This document shows, one piece after another, positions 12,198 to 22,505 of a stretch of 64,000 nucleotides of DNA. A program made the position numbers and the translations under genes. The notes under the pieces were generated by a model, which worked only from the letters and a program-made list of their open reading frames with translations, made no database searches and was not told where the DNA came from. The stretch is taken from positions 2,480,001 to 2,544,000 of the forward strand of contig JAALGY010000033.1 in the NCBI GenBank assembly GCA_032358165.1, written 5' to 3'. Each line of letters starts with the position of its first letter. Positions within the stretch are counted from its first letter, which is position 1. Source of the stretch: Diplosphaera chodatii. Lineage: Eukaryota > Chlorophyta > Trebouxiophyceae > Prasiolales > Stichococcaceae.

Positions 12198-13037
12198 CTG
12201 TGCGGGACGCACGCTGCTTGGCCTGGATTGGAGGCGGGGCTGGCACTGCGGCCTGGCGTTCCACCGGCATGTGCCAGGCAGTGCCCACGCGGACGTCAGC
12301 ATCGCGCGGCGACGGGCCTGCAGCGGCGCCATGAACCAGCACAGGCGTAGGCATCACCATATCTCTCGCTCGATCAAGAGCGGCACAAGGCCAGTGCCCT
12401 CCAGCATGGTAGGCTGTGGCCACTAAGCATCCTGAGCTGTCGTGGACGTGCCAGGTGCTGCTGATCACCAGGGTGACGCTGTAGGGCGGCCAGGGTCGCT
12501 GTGAGGGGATTTCATGTGTGCGCACTGCCATCGAACCTCATCCGGGTGCACTGCAACACTGTGACCGTTGCTTGATATTGATTCTGCGTAGGTAGGCAGG
12601 AGATGCACTGGTCAGGCTGTCGTGGCTTTTTGTTGAGAACCTATGGACAGCCAACCCCTCGACGGTCACTCTTTCGGCTGGCAGGGTTCTGTGCACCGTC
12701 AGCTTTCTGTGAACGTTCTTTTGTTCCTTATGAGCCAGCCGCCTGGCGCTGAGCCAGCCGCATTTGTTGCTTTGAGATGTAGGCCGCCATGAGATGTGAC
12801 CTCTGCTGTTGCCCTCCGGCTGGCATTGCGCCAAACTCAGTTCGCGACATGCCACCCCGCTCACACCTGCCGATCATGTGCCTACCCCATGAATGTGCAC
12901 ATGAGCACATGACGTAACCATGTTACACTTACAGGCCGGGCCGAGTGCATACAGGCCTCTTACTGTTCTTCGTCCTCACATCCGCGTTTGCGACCGAGCA
13001 GAGGGATTTGTTTGCAAATGCTTCAAATGCGGCACTG
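12198..13037. other. Intergenic region between CRR1-like and hydrolase genes
   Basis: Holds the 3' untranslated region of the SBP gene and the promoter or leader of the next gene. The frame open upstream of 13038 continues to a GTG near 12945 but has no ATG there. Nothing else was recognised. Confidence 0.45.
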
Positions 13038-14411
13038 ATGCTCAGGGCTTCCTGCACCCCTGTGCGATCCACACCAGATCATCATCTGTGCGGCGCAGCA
13101 ACCTGGCACGAATTTGCAACCCGTCACGCACATTCCGCAGTTGCAGGGCTGCCAGGCCCTGTCGTGAGACGAGTCAAACTGCTGATCAAGCCTTGGCGGG
13201 GTGAGCACGTAATGACGGCAGCAGAGCGTGCGAATGTCAATCCGACGCCCGGTGGCGCACGGTCAGATGCTGAGCAGGTCACGTTCAGGGACGCCAATGG
13301 CAACGATCTGAAAGGCGTTCTGACGCTGCCAGATGCTGCAAGTGCTGCAGTGCTGTGCCACGGTTATACCAGCAGCAAAGATGGCATGCACCTCGCCGCA
13401 CTGTCAGAGCGGTTGGCAGCAGGCGGCATGGCGTCCCTCAGGCAACTGATATGCTGCTTCTGATCTGTATGCGTAAAGCCTGCCAAACTCTAGGGCTCAC
13501 AGCATTCTGAAGTCGCTCAGCGACATCCTTTGTGGGCAGTCGCAGGTTTGATTTTGCGGGCAATGGCGAATCTGGCGGCGCCTTCAAATTTGCTAACTAT
13601 CATGAAGAGGTGGGGCGCACCCTGCTTGCCTGTCTTTGAACCAAGCAGGCAAAAATTGCTATGCATACCTTGTCCTTCAACCGTCTACAACCATCGTGCC
13701 CAGGGTACAAGGTGTGACCACATGCTGCAGCACCCTGCGCAGGTGGACCAGATCGAGGCGGCCATCAGCTACCTGCAGTCGCGCGGCAAGCACGTCACCG
13801 GGCTCCTTGGCCACAGCAAGGGCGGCACCGACGTCGTCCTGTACGCCGCGCGTCACGACGGCGACGGCTCTGGCATCCGGGTCGTGAATGTGTGCGGGCG
13901 CTGCGACCTGAAGCGGGGCATTGATCAGCGCTTCGACGAAGACACGCGAGCCCGGCTCCAGCGGGAGGGCTCCCTGCAGCTTCCTCATCCAAAGACAGGA
14001 CAACCCTTCACGCTGACAACCCAGGTGTGCTCGCATGTGACATGCAGCAGTCTCCAGACTGCGTTCAATTGGGAGGCCATACGATGCACAGCACTGCTGA
14101 TAGCGTGTCTTGCAGCGTTGGATGATTGCTGTGGCTTGCTGCACTTGAGACTTGCTCCGGCGCTGTGTTTGCAGGACATGCAGGAGCGCATGACGACAGA
14201 CATGGTCGAGGAGGCAAAGAGGATCAGAAACACACAAGTGTTGACCATTCACGGCTCCGCAGATGATACTATACCTCTGTCAGACGCCGAGGAGTTCGAT
14301 AGACACATCAGGAACCACACACTGAGGGTAGTAGAGGGTGCTGACCACGGCTTCTCACAGCACAGAGATGCTTTTCTTTTGGTGGCAGCAGAGTTTCTGT
14401 TGGGCGGCTGA
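13038..14411 (+). CDS. Plant-type alpha/beta hydrolase (S33-like serine hydrolase)
   Basis: Serine hydrolase of the alpha/beta fold, related to uncharacterised plant proteins with the 'GHSKGG' elbow; substrate unknown. Exons: 13038-13432, 13546-13610, 13743-14024, 14175-14411. Landmarks: 'AVLCHGYTSSKDGMHLAAL' (oxyanion HG), 'FDFAGNGESGGAFKFANYHE', the nucleophile elbow 'VTGLLGHSKGGTDVVLYAAR', 'VNVCGRCDLKRGIDQRF', the acid residue in 'LTIHGSADDTIPLSDAEEF' and the histidine in 'RVVEGADHGFSQHRDAF', so the triad is complete. Two starts are possible: ATG 13038 adds about 58 residues rich in Arg, Ser, Thr and His, which look like an organellar transit peptide; ATG 13212 starts directly at the hydrolase domain. 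I list the longer form, but start confidence is low. It runs in the same direction as the Fe-SOD gene with a short gap. Confidence 0.82.
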
Positions 14412-14700
14412 TCGCCGGCCACGGCGGAGCCTTCGAGCCCCCTGTTGACAGTGCTACGCAACAACGCACTTGGCAATGCGCCAGACCTGAAAGTCGTCTG
14501 GTGGCGCCCCAGTGGGCTTCCCCGCTTGCTCATGTATATGGTGAGCTCACCAAGTGTTTGAGACTCGCAAAGCACTCATAGAAGATGGCGCAAGGTTCCC
14601 CAGGGAACAACGCTAGAAGCTGCTCTGACTCCTTGCAACACAATTTGCTTGCATATCACTCACAGGTCGCTGATCGCTCGTGTGCTGACGCGAAGGCATC

Positions 14701-15402
14701 ATGGCCGCTCTCCTGTCCAGCTCGCAGATCCTGAGCGGCCGTTCCCTGGTCGCTCGCTGCCCGACAGCACGCCGCACGCAGGCCAGCACTGTGACGCGCG
14801 CAGCGTTCACCCTGCCAGACCTGCCATACGCGGCGGATGCACTTGAGCCCAAGATCTCAAAGGCAACGCTGGATGTGCACTGGGGCAAGCACCATCGCAC
14901 GTATGTGAACAACCTGAACGGCCAGGTCGAGGGCACAGACATGGAGAACAAGTCGCTCGAGGAGGTGGTGCACCAGACTTGGAACAACGGCAGCCCATTG
15001 CCCGCGTTCAACAACGCTGCGCAGGCATGGAACCACGAGTTCTACTGGGAGTCGATGAGCCCGAAGCCTGTGGAGCTGAAGGGCGATCTGAAGGCGGACA
15101 TCGAGTCCACCTTTGGCAGCGTGGAGAACTTCAACAAGGAGTTCTCGACGGCAGGCGCGACACAGTTCGGCTCTGGCTGGGCATGGCTGGTGGTGGACAA
15201 CGGCAAGCTGGCCATCAAGAAGACGCCCAACGCCGAGAACCCCATCACCAGCGGGGCCAAGCCCATCCTGGTCATGGACGTCTGGGAGCACGCCTACTAC
15301 CTGGACGTGCAGAACAAGCGCCCAGAGTACATCTCCACCTTCGTCAACGAGCTCATCAACTGGGACAAGGTGGCTGAGCGCTATGCTGCTGCTAAGGCCT
15401 GA
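14701..15402 (+). CDS. FSD1: Iron superoxide dismutase, plastid-targeted, intronless
   Basis: Converts superoxide to hydrogen peroxide and oxygen. A single 233-codon exon, unusual beside neighbours with 4-20 exons. Residues 1-34 form a transit peptide rich in Ser, Arg, Ala and Thr and poor in acids; the mature enzyme starts near 'AAFTLPDLPYAADALEP'. Metal ligands are all visible: His60 in 'DVHWGKHHRTYV', the His of 'WNHEFYW', and Asp and His in 'VMDVWEHAYYLDV'. The 'TQFGSGWAWLVV' motif, with Gln in the second sphere, indicates Fe rather than Mn specificity. Length is normal for plastid Fe-SOD. Codon use is strongly biased to G/C third positions, as expected of a highly expressed gene. SPL7/CRR1-class factors control Fe-SOD/CuZn-SOD exchange in plants, so the nearby CRR1-like gene is suggestive, though linkage may be chance. 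Confidence 0.97.
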   Translation: MAALLSSSQILSGRSLVARCPTARRTQASTVTRAAFTLPDLPYAADALEPKISKATLDVHWGKHHRTYVNNLNGQVEGTDMENKSLEEVVHQTWNNGSPLPAFNNAAQAWNHEFYWESMSPKPVELKGDLKADIESTFGSVENFNKEFSTAGATQFGSGWAWLVVDNGKLAIKKTPNAENPITSGAKPILVMDVWEHAYYLDVQNKRPEYISTFVNELINWDKVAERYAAAKA

Positions 15403-15772
15403 GCATACTTGTGCTTGGCGACCCGAGAAGAAAACCCACACTTCACGAGAAATGAGATCCTGACAGCGCTGGTTTGCACGGTTCGTGGGTCGGCTTGTAG
15501 GTTTGCAACGTCAGCTGAACACCATACATTGTGGTGCCTCGGTAGTCCTGCTGCAATGGGCAACGGGCAGGAACTAAGACGGAGCATACACCTGTAGATA
15601 GACCACCCATGCTGCTCAACATATGTCTGCCTACAGAAGCCTAATGCGACCACCTATACGTTTGCTGCGGCCGCGTCCGCCTGCACAAATGACGCACACA
15701 CTTGCATGTTGCAAAGCCTGCAGGTAGCGTCTGTGCCTGACAGACAGCGAGACGAAACAGACAGTCTGCCCT
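15403..15772. other. Convergent 3' gap between Fe-SOD and NUP50-like genes
   Basis: About 370 bases separating two stop codons; expected to hold both 3' untranslated regions. No gene, RNA or repeat recognised. Confidence 0.5.
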
Positions 15773-17982
15773 TCAGCAGAGGTTAGCACACGGTTGATGC
15801 ACCTTCTTGTAGGACTCGACTGCGCTCTTGAACTCCTCTAGTGTCTGCTTCGCCTTGACCCGGAAAGCAAATGTTGTCAGCTCAAGCTTGGCGTCTGACG
15901 CCTCCTCCTTTGCTGGCGGGGTGCCTATAAGGACAGCTGCCACCTGATGCCGCTGCTGAACAAACGGGGCTTCGAGCAAGCAAAACATGCTTATGTCGGT
16001 CAGCAGCACCGAGACTGTATGCCATCCAGGCTTTCACGGTTCGCTATGCCTTTGTGACACTGCCCACAAACCTGCGGTGGCGCTGTCCTTTGCGCCGCCA
16101 TCCTTGCCGCCAGCGGCCGGCACTGCAACGGCATTCTGCACCGCGAAGGTGACGCCCACACCGCCGTCCATGACGTTGACGGCCATGTCGTCCCACAGGT
16201 TGGCGTTCAGCAGCAGGCGCAGGTTCCCACGCTGCCGCATCACCAGCCGTGCCTGACCTGCACCACATAGAGAGCATGACATTTCGGTGACATACAAGCT
16301 GTCTGCATGAAATGCGGTCCAAGCAAGATCTCCAGCAACCGAACTCAGCACGTTCGTGGCGCGTACTGCATCCATGTGTCGCGTCAACACGCTGCATGTT
16401 TCTTCAGCAGTCCTGGTGCCTGGTGTCACTGGCAGGCATGCAGAGCAGAGGCGGAGCGCAGCACGCGAGCCAGGCAGCGCACCCAGGCGGTCGACCTTGA
16501 CGCGCAGCTCGCCGCGGCCGCGCTCCCGCCAGCCGGCGGTGTCGAAGCTGAACAGCGTGCCATCGCCCGCAAACACGGTGCGCTCGCCCTCCTCCCCCGT
16601 CTCCACCCTCTCCCCCGCCGCCAGCACCACGGCCCTGCCCGCCGCCGGCGCGTCCTGCTTCGCATCTGCACGTGTGGCACACGCACATCGTGCTTGATTT
16701 CCGTGCATAACATGCATCAGCATGTGCAGATGCGGGCCACTACTGACTAAATGGTCACAAGCGCAACACAAATCCAGTTGGGTGCAAGCAGAGGCTTGCA
16801 CCCACCTGTGGCAGCGCCACCAAACACGCTCTGTGCTGGGGTGGAGGCATCCGCATCCGCTGAGGCGCCAAAAGCAAAAGCCGGCTTGCTGCCAAATAGG
16901 CCGCCAGCACTAGAGTCTGCATCACCCGCACCAGGCCGAGAGCCAAAAGCTGCAAAGCCACCGGAACTGCTGGCTGCACCTGTATCCAGCAATGCACGAG
17001 ACTCTGACATCGACCACAAACAAGAGAGACAACCAAGCTCGCACAGTGTTTGCCGACAAGCCCGACATGCCAGCACTTGGTATGGTTGATCCTCCCGGCA
17101 CCTGCCAAGGCACCAAAGCCACTGCCGCCGCCGCCGCCAAAACCACCAACTGACTTGGCCAGGTTGCCACCAAAGGAGAAGCCACCAGCGGCGGCGGCGC
17201 CCGGCGCCGCGCTGCTGACGGGCGGCATGCCGCTGGAACCCTCGGCCGACGCCGCCGAGGCTGGCGGGTCGGCTGGCGGCGCGTGCTCCTGGGGCTTGGC
17301 CCCCGCAGCTGCCTCCGCTCCCTGGGCTGCGGCAGCACCGCCTGGCTGCTCAACAGCAGCGCCAGATGCCGGGGGCGCTGCCGTGCCCAGCGGGCTGCTG
17401 GCGGCCTCGTCGTTGGCATCGCCGCCCGCCCCAACCACGGCGTCCTCGCTGCCGAGCTCTGCCTTCGCCGACGCCGCCGGCGCAGCTGAGGCAGCAGGCG
17501 GCTCCGGGGCGGTGGGCGCCCCTGGCGTGGCCGGCGCCTGGGTGTCAAGTGGAGCAACGCAGTCGTGGCAACATCCAAGCACGTGCACGCTTCGGCCAGC
17601 CCGTCGGTGACATCACACTTCAGGCAGTGTGCCGCACTGGGCATCGCGTGGACACTGTGCTGGAGGGTACCTGCGGTTGATGCGCCAGCAGCGAGACGCC
17701 AGCAAAGGGGTTTGAGCTCTTTGGGGCGGAGGCGGGCGCCTCTGCCGGCGTAGCGCCGTTGACTGCTGCCGCTGCCGGCTGCGTGGAGGCGAGGCCACCG
17801 CCCGCTCGCCGCGCCTTGATGATGCGCCGGTTCCTCAGCACCTCCTCTGACGCCTTCGCAAACTCCCCCGGCTGCTCGTCCTCTGCGTCCTCTTCGTCTT
17901 CATCGCCTTTGCGACCCTGTCGATCCTGCGTGCGCTTCTTGGCAGATGGCTCCAAGTGGTCTGTGGGTCGTTTTCCTGACAT
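15773..17982 (-). CDS. NUP50: NUP50-like nucleoporin with FG motifs and C-terminal Ran-binding domain
   Basis: Nuclear-pore-associated protein that helps importin-alpha/beta cargo release and binds RanGTP. Exons: 17982-17671, 17537-about 17094, about 16982-16806, about 16668-16483, about 16259-16070, 15924-15773. The N-terminus has a bipartite basic region 'SGKRPTDHLEPSAKKR' and the NUP50 signature 'ASEEVLRNRRIIKARR'. The middle is Ala/Pro-rich with FG motifs ('GGFAAFGS', 'GGLFGSKPAFAFGA', 'SVFGGAAT'). The C-terminus is a Ran-binding domain: 'ERTVFAGDGTLFSFDTAGW', 'RGRGELRVKVDRLG', 'QARLVMRQRGNLRLLLNANL' and final 'FRVKAKQTLEEFKSAVES'. The last intron ends at TATAG and restores phase to give 'ATAGTPPAKEEASDAK'. 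The order NUP50 motif, FG stretch, RanBD is diagnostic. Confidence 0.9.
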
Positions 17983-18432
17983 ATCTGATGCTTAGAGTTT
18001 ACTGCGTGCTTGCAACTAGGAATCTGCAGCGCACGCTAGGACGCGGGTCAAGGTAGGACGCGCAACCATGGACTGGGGCCGGACTCTGGCTCAGTGTCTG
18101 AGGGTACGACTTATCTTGATCGGAAATGGTAGTCAGCAGACAGTCTGTGCCTTTTCAACAGCCAGCCCGAATGAATGAATGAAGGCGATTACATCCCATA
18201 CACTCCACTGGTCACACAACAATCAATGCTGGTGCCCAAGAACCGTGGAGCACCAGGGTCTAGCACAGAGGCCGCACCCAGCCAGCCCTAGAAGGCTGGC
18301 ACCTGGCAGCAGACAGACCTCAAAGCCTGAGAAGGTCGTGCGTCGTTGAACAACTGGTGCAACCTCTGTCACGCCGCAGGTGCCCTCTTCCGAAGCAACC
18401 ATCGGACGACCTTGTCCAGCTGCTGCAGCCAA

Positions 18433-19573
18433 CTATGCTGCCACTGCATTGACTGGTTGCACGGGCGTCTGCCCGGCGTCTGCCATGGCGGGCTTGCCCA
18501 GGTCCAGGCCAGTCCAGCCCTCGCGCGCCGCCCATACCCTCAGCACCTCCCGCATCCACTCGTGCCGGCACTGGCGGCACGCCTCCTCGATGGGCAGCTG
18601 CACCCATGACGGGGCACTTGCTTCAGCCATGCATGGTGTGGCCATAGCACATCAGACTCTCATCGCCAGATCGAGCGTCGGAAGCCTCATTGGCAGCTGC
18701 CAGCACGTGCGTGGCACAAGCACCGCGTGGTGTATGAGCCGGTGCAAACGCTGATGGTGGACGTCAGAGCCTGAGTCTGGTGCCCACCCAGAGGCGGGTG
18801 CGCCGGTCGGCCTCGGGCCACTTCTGCAGCTCCTCCGCCACATGCATCACGAACATGTGGGCTACGCCGCGCGGCTTGCTGGACAGCGACAGCCGCGACG
18901 CCTTTGCACTCGAGTAGCTGAACACGCCGAGCATCGGCTCCTGCGCGCATGCACAAACCAGGTGCGGGTGCTGCTGGACTGCAGGGCTGTAGCACCCATC
19001 GCAGGCATGGCCAAACCAGAGCAAAGGAATCAGCTGAGAGTTGCCATCGTGTGCCGACAGCGCTGATGGTGCGCACCTCCAGCACCCCCCGCACCCCGGC
19101 CTCCTCAATGGTTTCCCTCTTGGCCGCCGCCTCCACCGTCTCATCGGTCTCCCAGCCACCCTACGCGCACGCGCCTTTTCTCCACACCCCTGCCAGTCGT
19201 GAGGGCAGGCCAGCCAGAGCACCCTGTTGAGGCTGCTGCTCCATGTCCAAGCGGCACCAACGCACCTTCGGGAAGACCATGCCCTTGCCGCCATGCGCGC
19301 TGATCAGCAGCACCCGGGCGGAATCCGGCCCGCTCTTCGTGGAGTCTATCCTCACAGGGATGCACCTGCAGCGGGTCGACATGCACTCAGCAGCGCACGA
19401 CACGGCTTTTCCGACTGCACCCAGGGTGTGCCGGCCACGCAGCATTGCTGTTCATGCACAGCACAGCTTCCGCACCCGGCGACAAGGCGCTCTCCATCCG
19501 GAGAGTAGCGCTGGTGCTCCCGCCCCTGCCGAGCGGTCTCCGGAGCCGGACAGCCCAGACCTTGAGTGGGCAT
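18433..19573 (-). CDS. Nudix hydrolase, diphosphoinositol-polyphosphate-phosphohydrolase-like
   Basis: Nudix enzyme expected to hydrolyse a nucleoside-diphosphate-linked or diphosphoinositol substrate. Five exons with consistent phase: 19573-19476, 19365-19266, 19160-19077, 18940-18788, 18597-18433, giving 199 residues. It reads 'REHQRYSPDGERLVAG|CIPVR', then 'ARVLLISAHGGKGMVFPK|GGWETDETVEAA' and the Nudix box G-x5-E-x7-REUxEExGU ('ETVEAAAKRETIEEAGVRG'). It then has 'GVFSYSSAKASRLSLSSK' and 'EELQKWPEADRRTRLW|LPIEEACRQCRHEWMREVL'. The arrangement matches the plant NUDT4/12/13/17/18 group. The last acceptor is inside 'gtgcag|ctg'; other acceptors break phase. No transit peptide is evident, so a cytosolic or nuclear enzyme is likely. 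Family sure, substrate inferred. Confidence 0.88.
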
Positions 19574-20476
19574 CGTGCGCGTGAGTTGCCAGGAAGGAGC
19601 CTGCGGTCGGTCACGGCCCTGTGCGCTGCCTCCCGCAACACGCGGCGCCTCAACACAAGCAGTGCATCGTGGCTTGCAGGGTCAGGCCTGGCCAAGTGAG
19701 CCAGGCCTGCTGCCGAGGCTGAAGGCGCTAGGCGTTGGCCCTGCTGACAGCCACTGGCAACGCGCAGGCCAGCTGCTGGCTCCGGCAACCGTGAGGGCTC
19801 AGGCCATCAGTGTCAATGTGACGTTGGCAAACTGTGCCGACACCCTCTGCAGGCTCTACGACTGATAGCGAAAGCCTTTTACCGAGCTGCACGGGAGTTT
19901 ACACAGACGAAGCACGGCTTGCACTCGCGCTTCTGCGGTGAGCTCGTGAGCAGCTGGCTAGCTTGCTTAGCTTGGCTGTTTAGCACTAAACCCTTTGGCG
20001 ATGTAACCGAGGTGTGCGAGTCGTTGTCGTTGCGGGCAATACCGGCAACACTTGTAAGACTGCAAACTTGGGTGACTGTTGTCCAGAAAGCCTCAAGCCT
20101 CCTGCGACGACAACAATCGACTCGCCGCTGCACACGCGCAACCGCCCCGAACGAGCAAACTCCTTCGGATAGACGACAAGCGCCATCGTATTACAGGTGG
20201 GTTTTCGCGCACCACCCCGCCCCGCGAGGCGACTGGGCCTGTTTTGGCCGCATGCACCAGAGTGCTGCCTACGACTGAGCATGTTCTGGCTGACTCGGCG
20301 GCTGGCACCGCGGTCAGGGTCCTTTTTGCTGACATGCACTTTGTTGTGCTTTGCGTCAGCAAACTGAGCTCTCAGGCTTGCATGCTGTGGTTGCCTACAC
20401 CGCAGTGGCAACCAGATGTCGTTTGAAAGCCTTATCTTCCTCACTGCAGGTGCAAGTCGCCTGGCAGCGGGTCCAA
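19574..20476. other. Divergent intergenic region (Nudix / Cys-cluster protein)
   Basis: Promoter region for two genes pointing apart. An acceptor-like site near 20448-20450 suggests the + strand gene has a spliced 5' leader. Open frames on the - strand (20444-19986) have no recognisable domain or splice support. Confidence 0.4.
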
Positions 20477-22138
20477 ATGGGTGTACACAGCACCCACCCA
20501 GCGGGCGAGCCCGTAAAGCTGTTTGGCTGCGTGATCCAGCAGGCGAGCGGCCATCAGATGAGTACGCCGCTCAAGGCGCCTGCCAGTCCCTGCAGCGACG
20601 GCAGCGACACGGAAACATGGCGGCCCGAGCAGCCGCGGGGCCTGTACTGGCCGGCCTGCCAGCCACCCCCGCGGGCTCAGCAGACGATCGCGGTGCCACC
20701 AACCGACAGCCTGCGGTCCGACTCTATACTAGCCATGCAAGACGCAGCTGCGACCCTGTCTAGGCTCGGCAGCTTCCGCAGCGTGCCCCTTTCCCCGCCG
20801 GCTCAGCCCGTGGCAAAACCTACCATCGCCACCATCGCCTCGCGCCGCCGGCCTTCTGCCGCCACGGGCGCGCAGCTGCCACCCAACATGAAGGCCTGCT
20901 CAAGCTGCCGGGAGGTGGGTGCCACCACGGTGCAGGCTTGCCAGGATAGGAGTGCCTCCGACAGTAGTAATCGCATGTACTGCATTTCGTGCATTATGAC
21001 ACCTTGAGCCTACCTGCTCCAGCGTTGTCCAGATAGCTCCAACGGCCTGGCACCCAACTACGATGCAGGTGAAGCCGCACGCGCTGTTCCACGCGTGCAA
21101 GGCCAAGCGCGATGGGCTGCAGGACCGGTGCAAGGCGTGCCGTGCAGAACTGGACCGGCAGCGTTTGGCGCAGGCACGTGCCGCTGGCGGCCGGCTCGGC
21201 GGCAACAAGTCCCCCCGCAAACGGGCGCTGAGCCGCACGCAGTCCGAGTCCGACTCCCACGCCGTCGCCAAGCGCGCCCGCGGCCCCGCCGCCGCCTTCA
21301 AGCAGTGGGCAGCGCTGCAGTGGGATGCGCCGGCAGCTGGAGTGCACCCCGCTGTCGACATCGCCATCCCCACCCTGCAGCAGCAGCACCGCGCATTCAG
21401 CGTGCTGCCCGACAGGCGTGCCGCCGCAGCCGCGCCCACCGCACAGGCGCCTGTGTACCTGCCGGATGTGCACGCCCGGCGGCGGTACCCGCAGTGGCAG
21501 CAGGGCCCACAACCCGCGCATCCACCGCTGACCCGCCCGGCGGCGCCGGCGATGCCCATCCCGCGCATGTCCTGCTCGAGGGCCAGCGCACCAGCGGCGC
21601 CCAAATTCCACCGGCCTGCACCGCCCGCCGCGCAGGGTGAGGCAGCCCTCCCGTGGCAACCCTGCTGGCAGCCATGATGCTGTAACTCTACAGTTGTTGA
21701 TGCTACGATGTCGCACGAGGTGTCGTACTGCATGTGTTGTTTCCACGTGGACTGTCTGGTGACAGCACCGCTGATACCACCTCGTGCACGTCTCAGCGGG
21801 CACCGTGGGCATGTCACTGACCCACCGCCTTACGACTTGCAGGCTGGCAGCTGGACGCGGACCGGCGGCTGGGCCGCATCGCTGCGGTGCTGACATCTGC
21901 CACCGGCTTCTGCAAGACGCACGGCGTCCACATCAGCGAGTTCGTGGTGCTGACCGGGGCCCTGCTGCTGGCCGCCTGCGTGCTGCGCCACGGCCGCGCG
22001 CAGCAGGCGGCGCACAGCCGCCAGGGGGCGGCCCAGCGGCGGCAGTACTGGCACCAGGCCGCCGCCGCCATGGCCGCCCAGCACCACCGGTCGACCGCCC
22101 CTGCAGCGATTCCCCATTTTCAGTATGTGTTGGCCTGA
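20477..22138 (+). CDS. Protein with paired CxxC zinc-type cluster and C-terminal membrane segment, unknown function
   Basis: Three exons: start-20914, 21069-21636, 21843-22138 (TGA). The start is ATG 20477 or, in the same frame, 20558. Exon 1 is Pro/Ser-rich and ends 'NMKACSSCRE', which joins to 'VKPHALFHACKAKRDGLQ' and 'DRCKACRAELDR'. The pattern C-x2-C ... DGLQ-x2-C-x2-C resembles zinc-binding domains seen with HNH-type or homing-endonuclease-like and other uncharacterised proteins, but no HNH motif follows. A basic stretch ('GGNKSPRKRALSR') could be a nuclear signal. A long Pro/Ala-rich tract comes next, and near the C-terminus one hydrophobic segment, 'SEFVVLTGALLLAACVLR', could be a transmembrane helix. 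I do not recognise a characterised homologue. The mix of possible nuclear signal, zinc cluster and tail anchor is unusual. Confidence 0.7.
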
Positions 22139-22505
22139 AGCCTTACGTGCGATCGTGGACAGTCGTCCGCGCGGTGTTTTTAGTTTGAAGAGGTTGACGG
22201 CTGCTGGGCGGCGGTCGAGTGTCGAAGGTGCTTGTACGGGACATTGGTTTAGCTTGCATTCGTAATTGATTGCCCCACCGAACAACAGAAACGACATTCG
22301 TACATTTACATCGTTCAACTCTTTGTTTTCGGGTCACACTTGACTAGATTTATCAACTAATAACAGCTTCCTGACAAACGTAGCTCACTGTAAGCTCACT
22401 GCCCTTCCAACACTTCCAGCTCCTGCAGTACTTCCAATACGCAACAAGGAACCTACAGTAATGCTGAAACAAAGCAGGACAACCAGTAATCCTCACCCCA
22501 AACGA
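22139..22505. other. Convergent 3' gap
   Basis: About 370 bases between convergent stops. A TGTAA, the usual green-algal poly(A) signal, occurs on + near 22389 and its complement TTACA near 22305, so the two transcripts may overlap at their ends. Nothing else seen. Confidence 0.45.
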
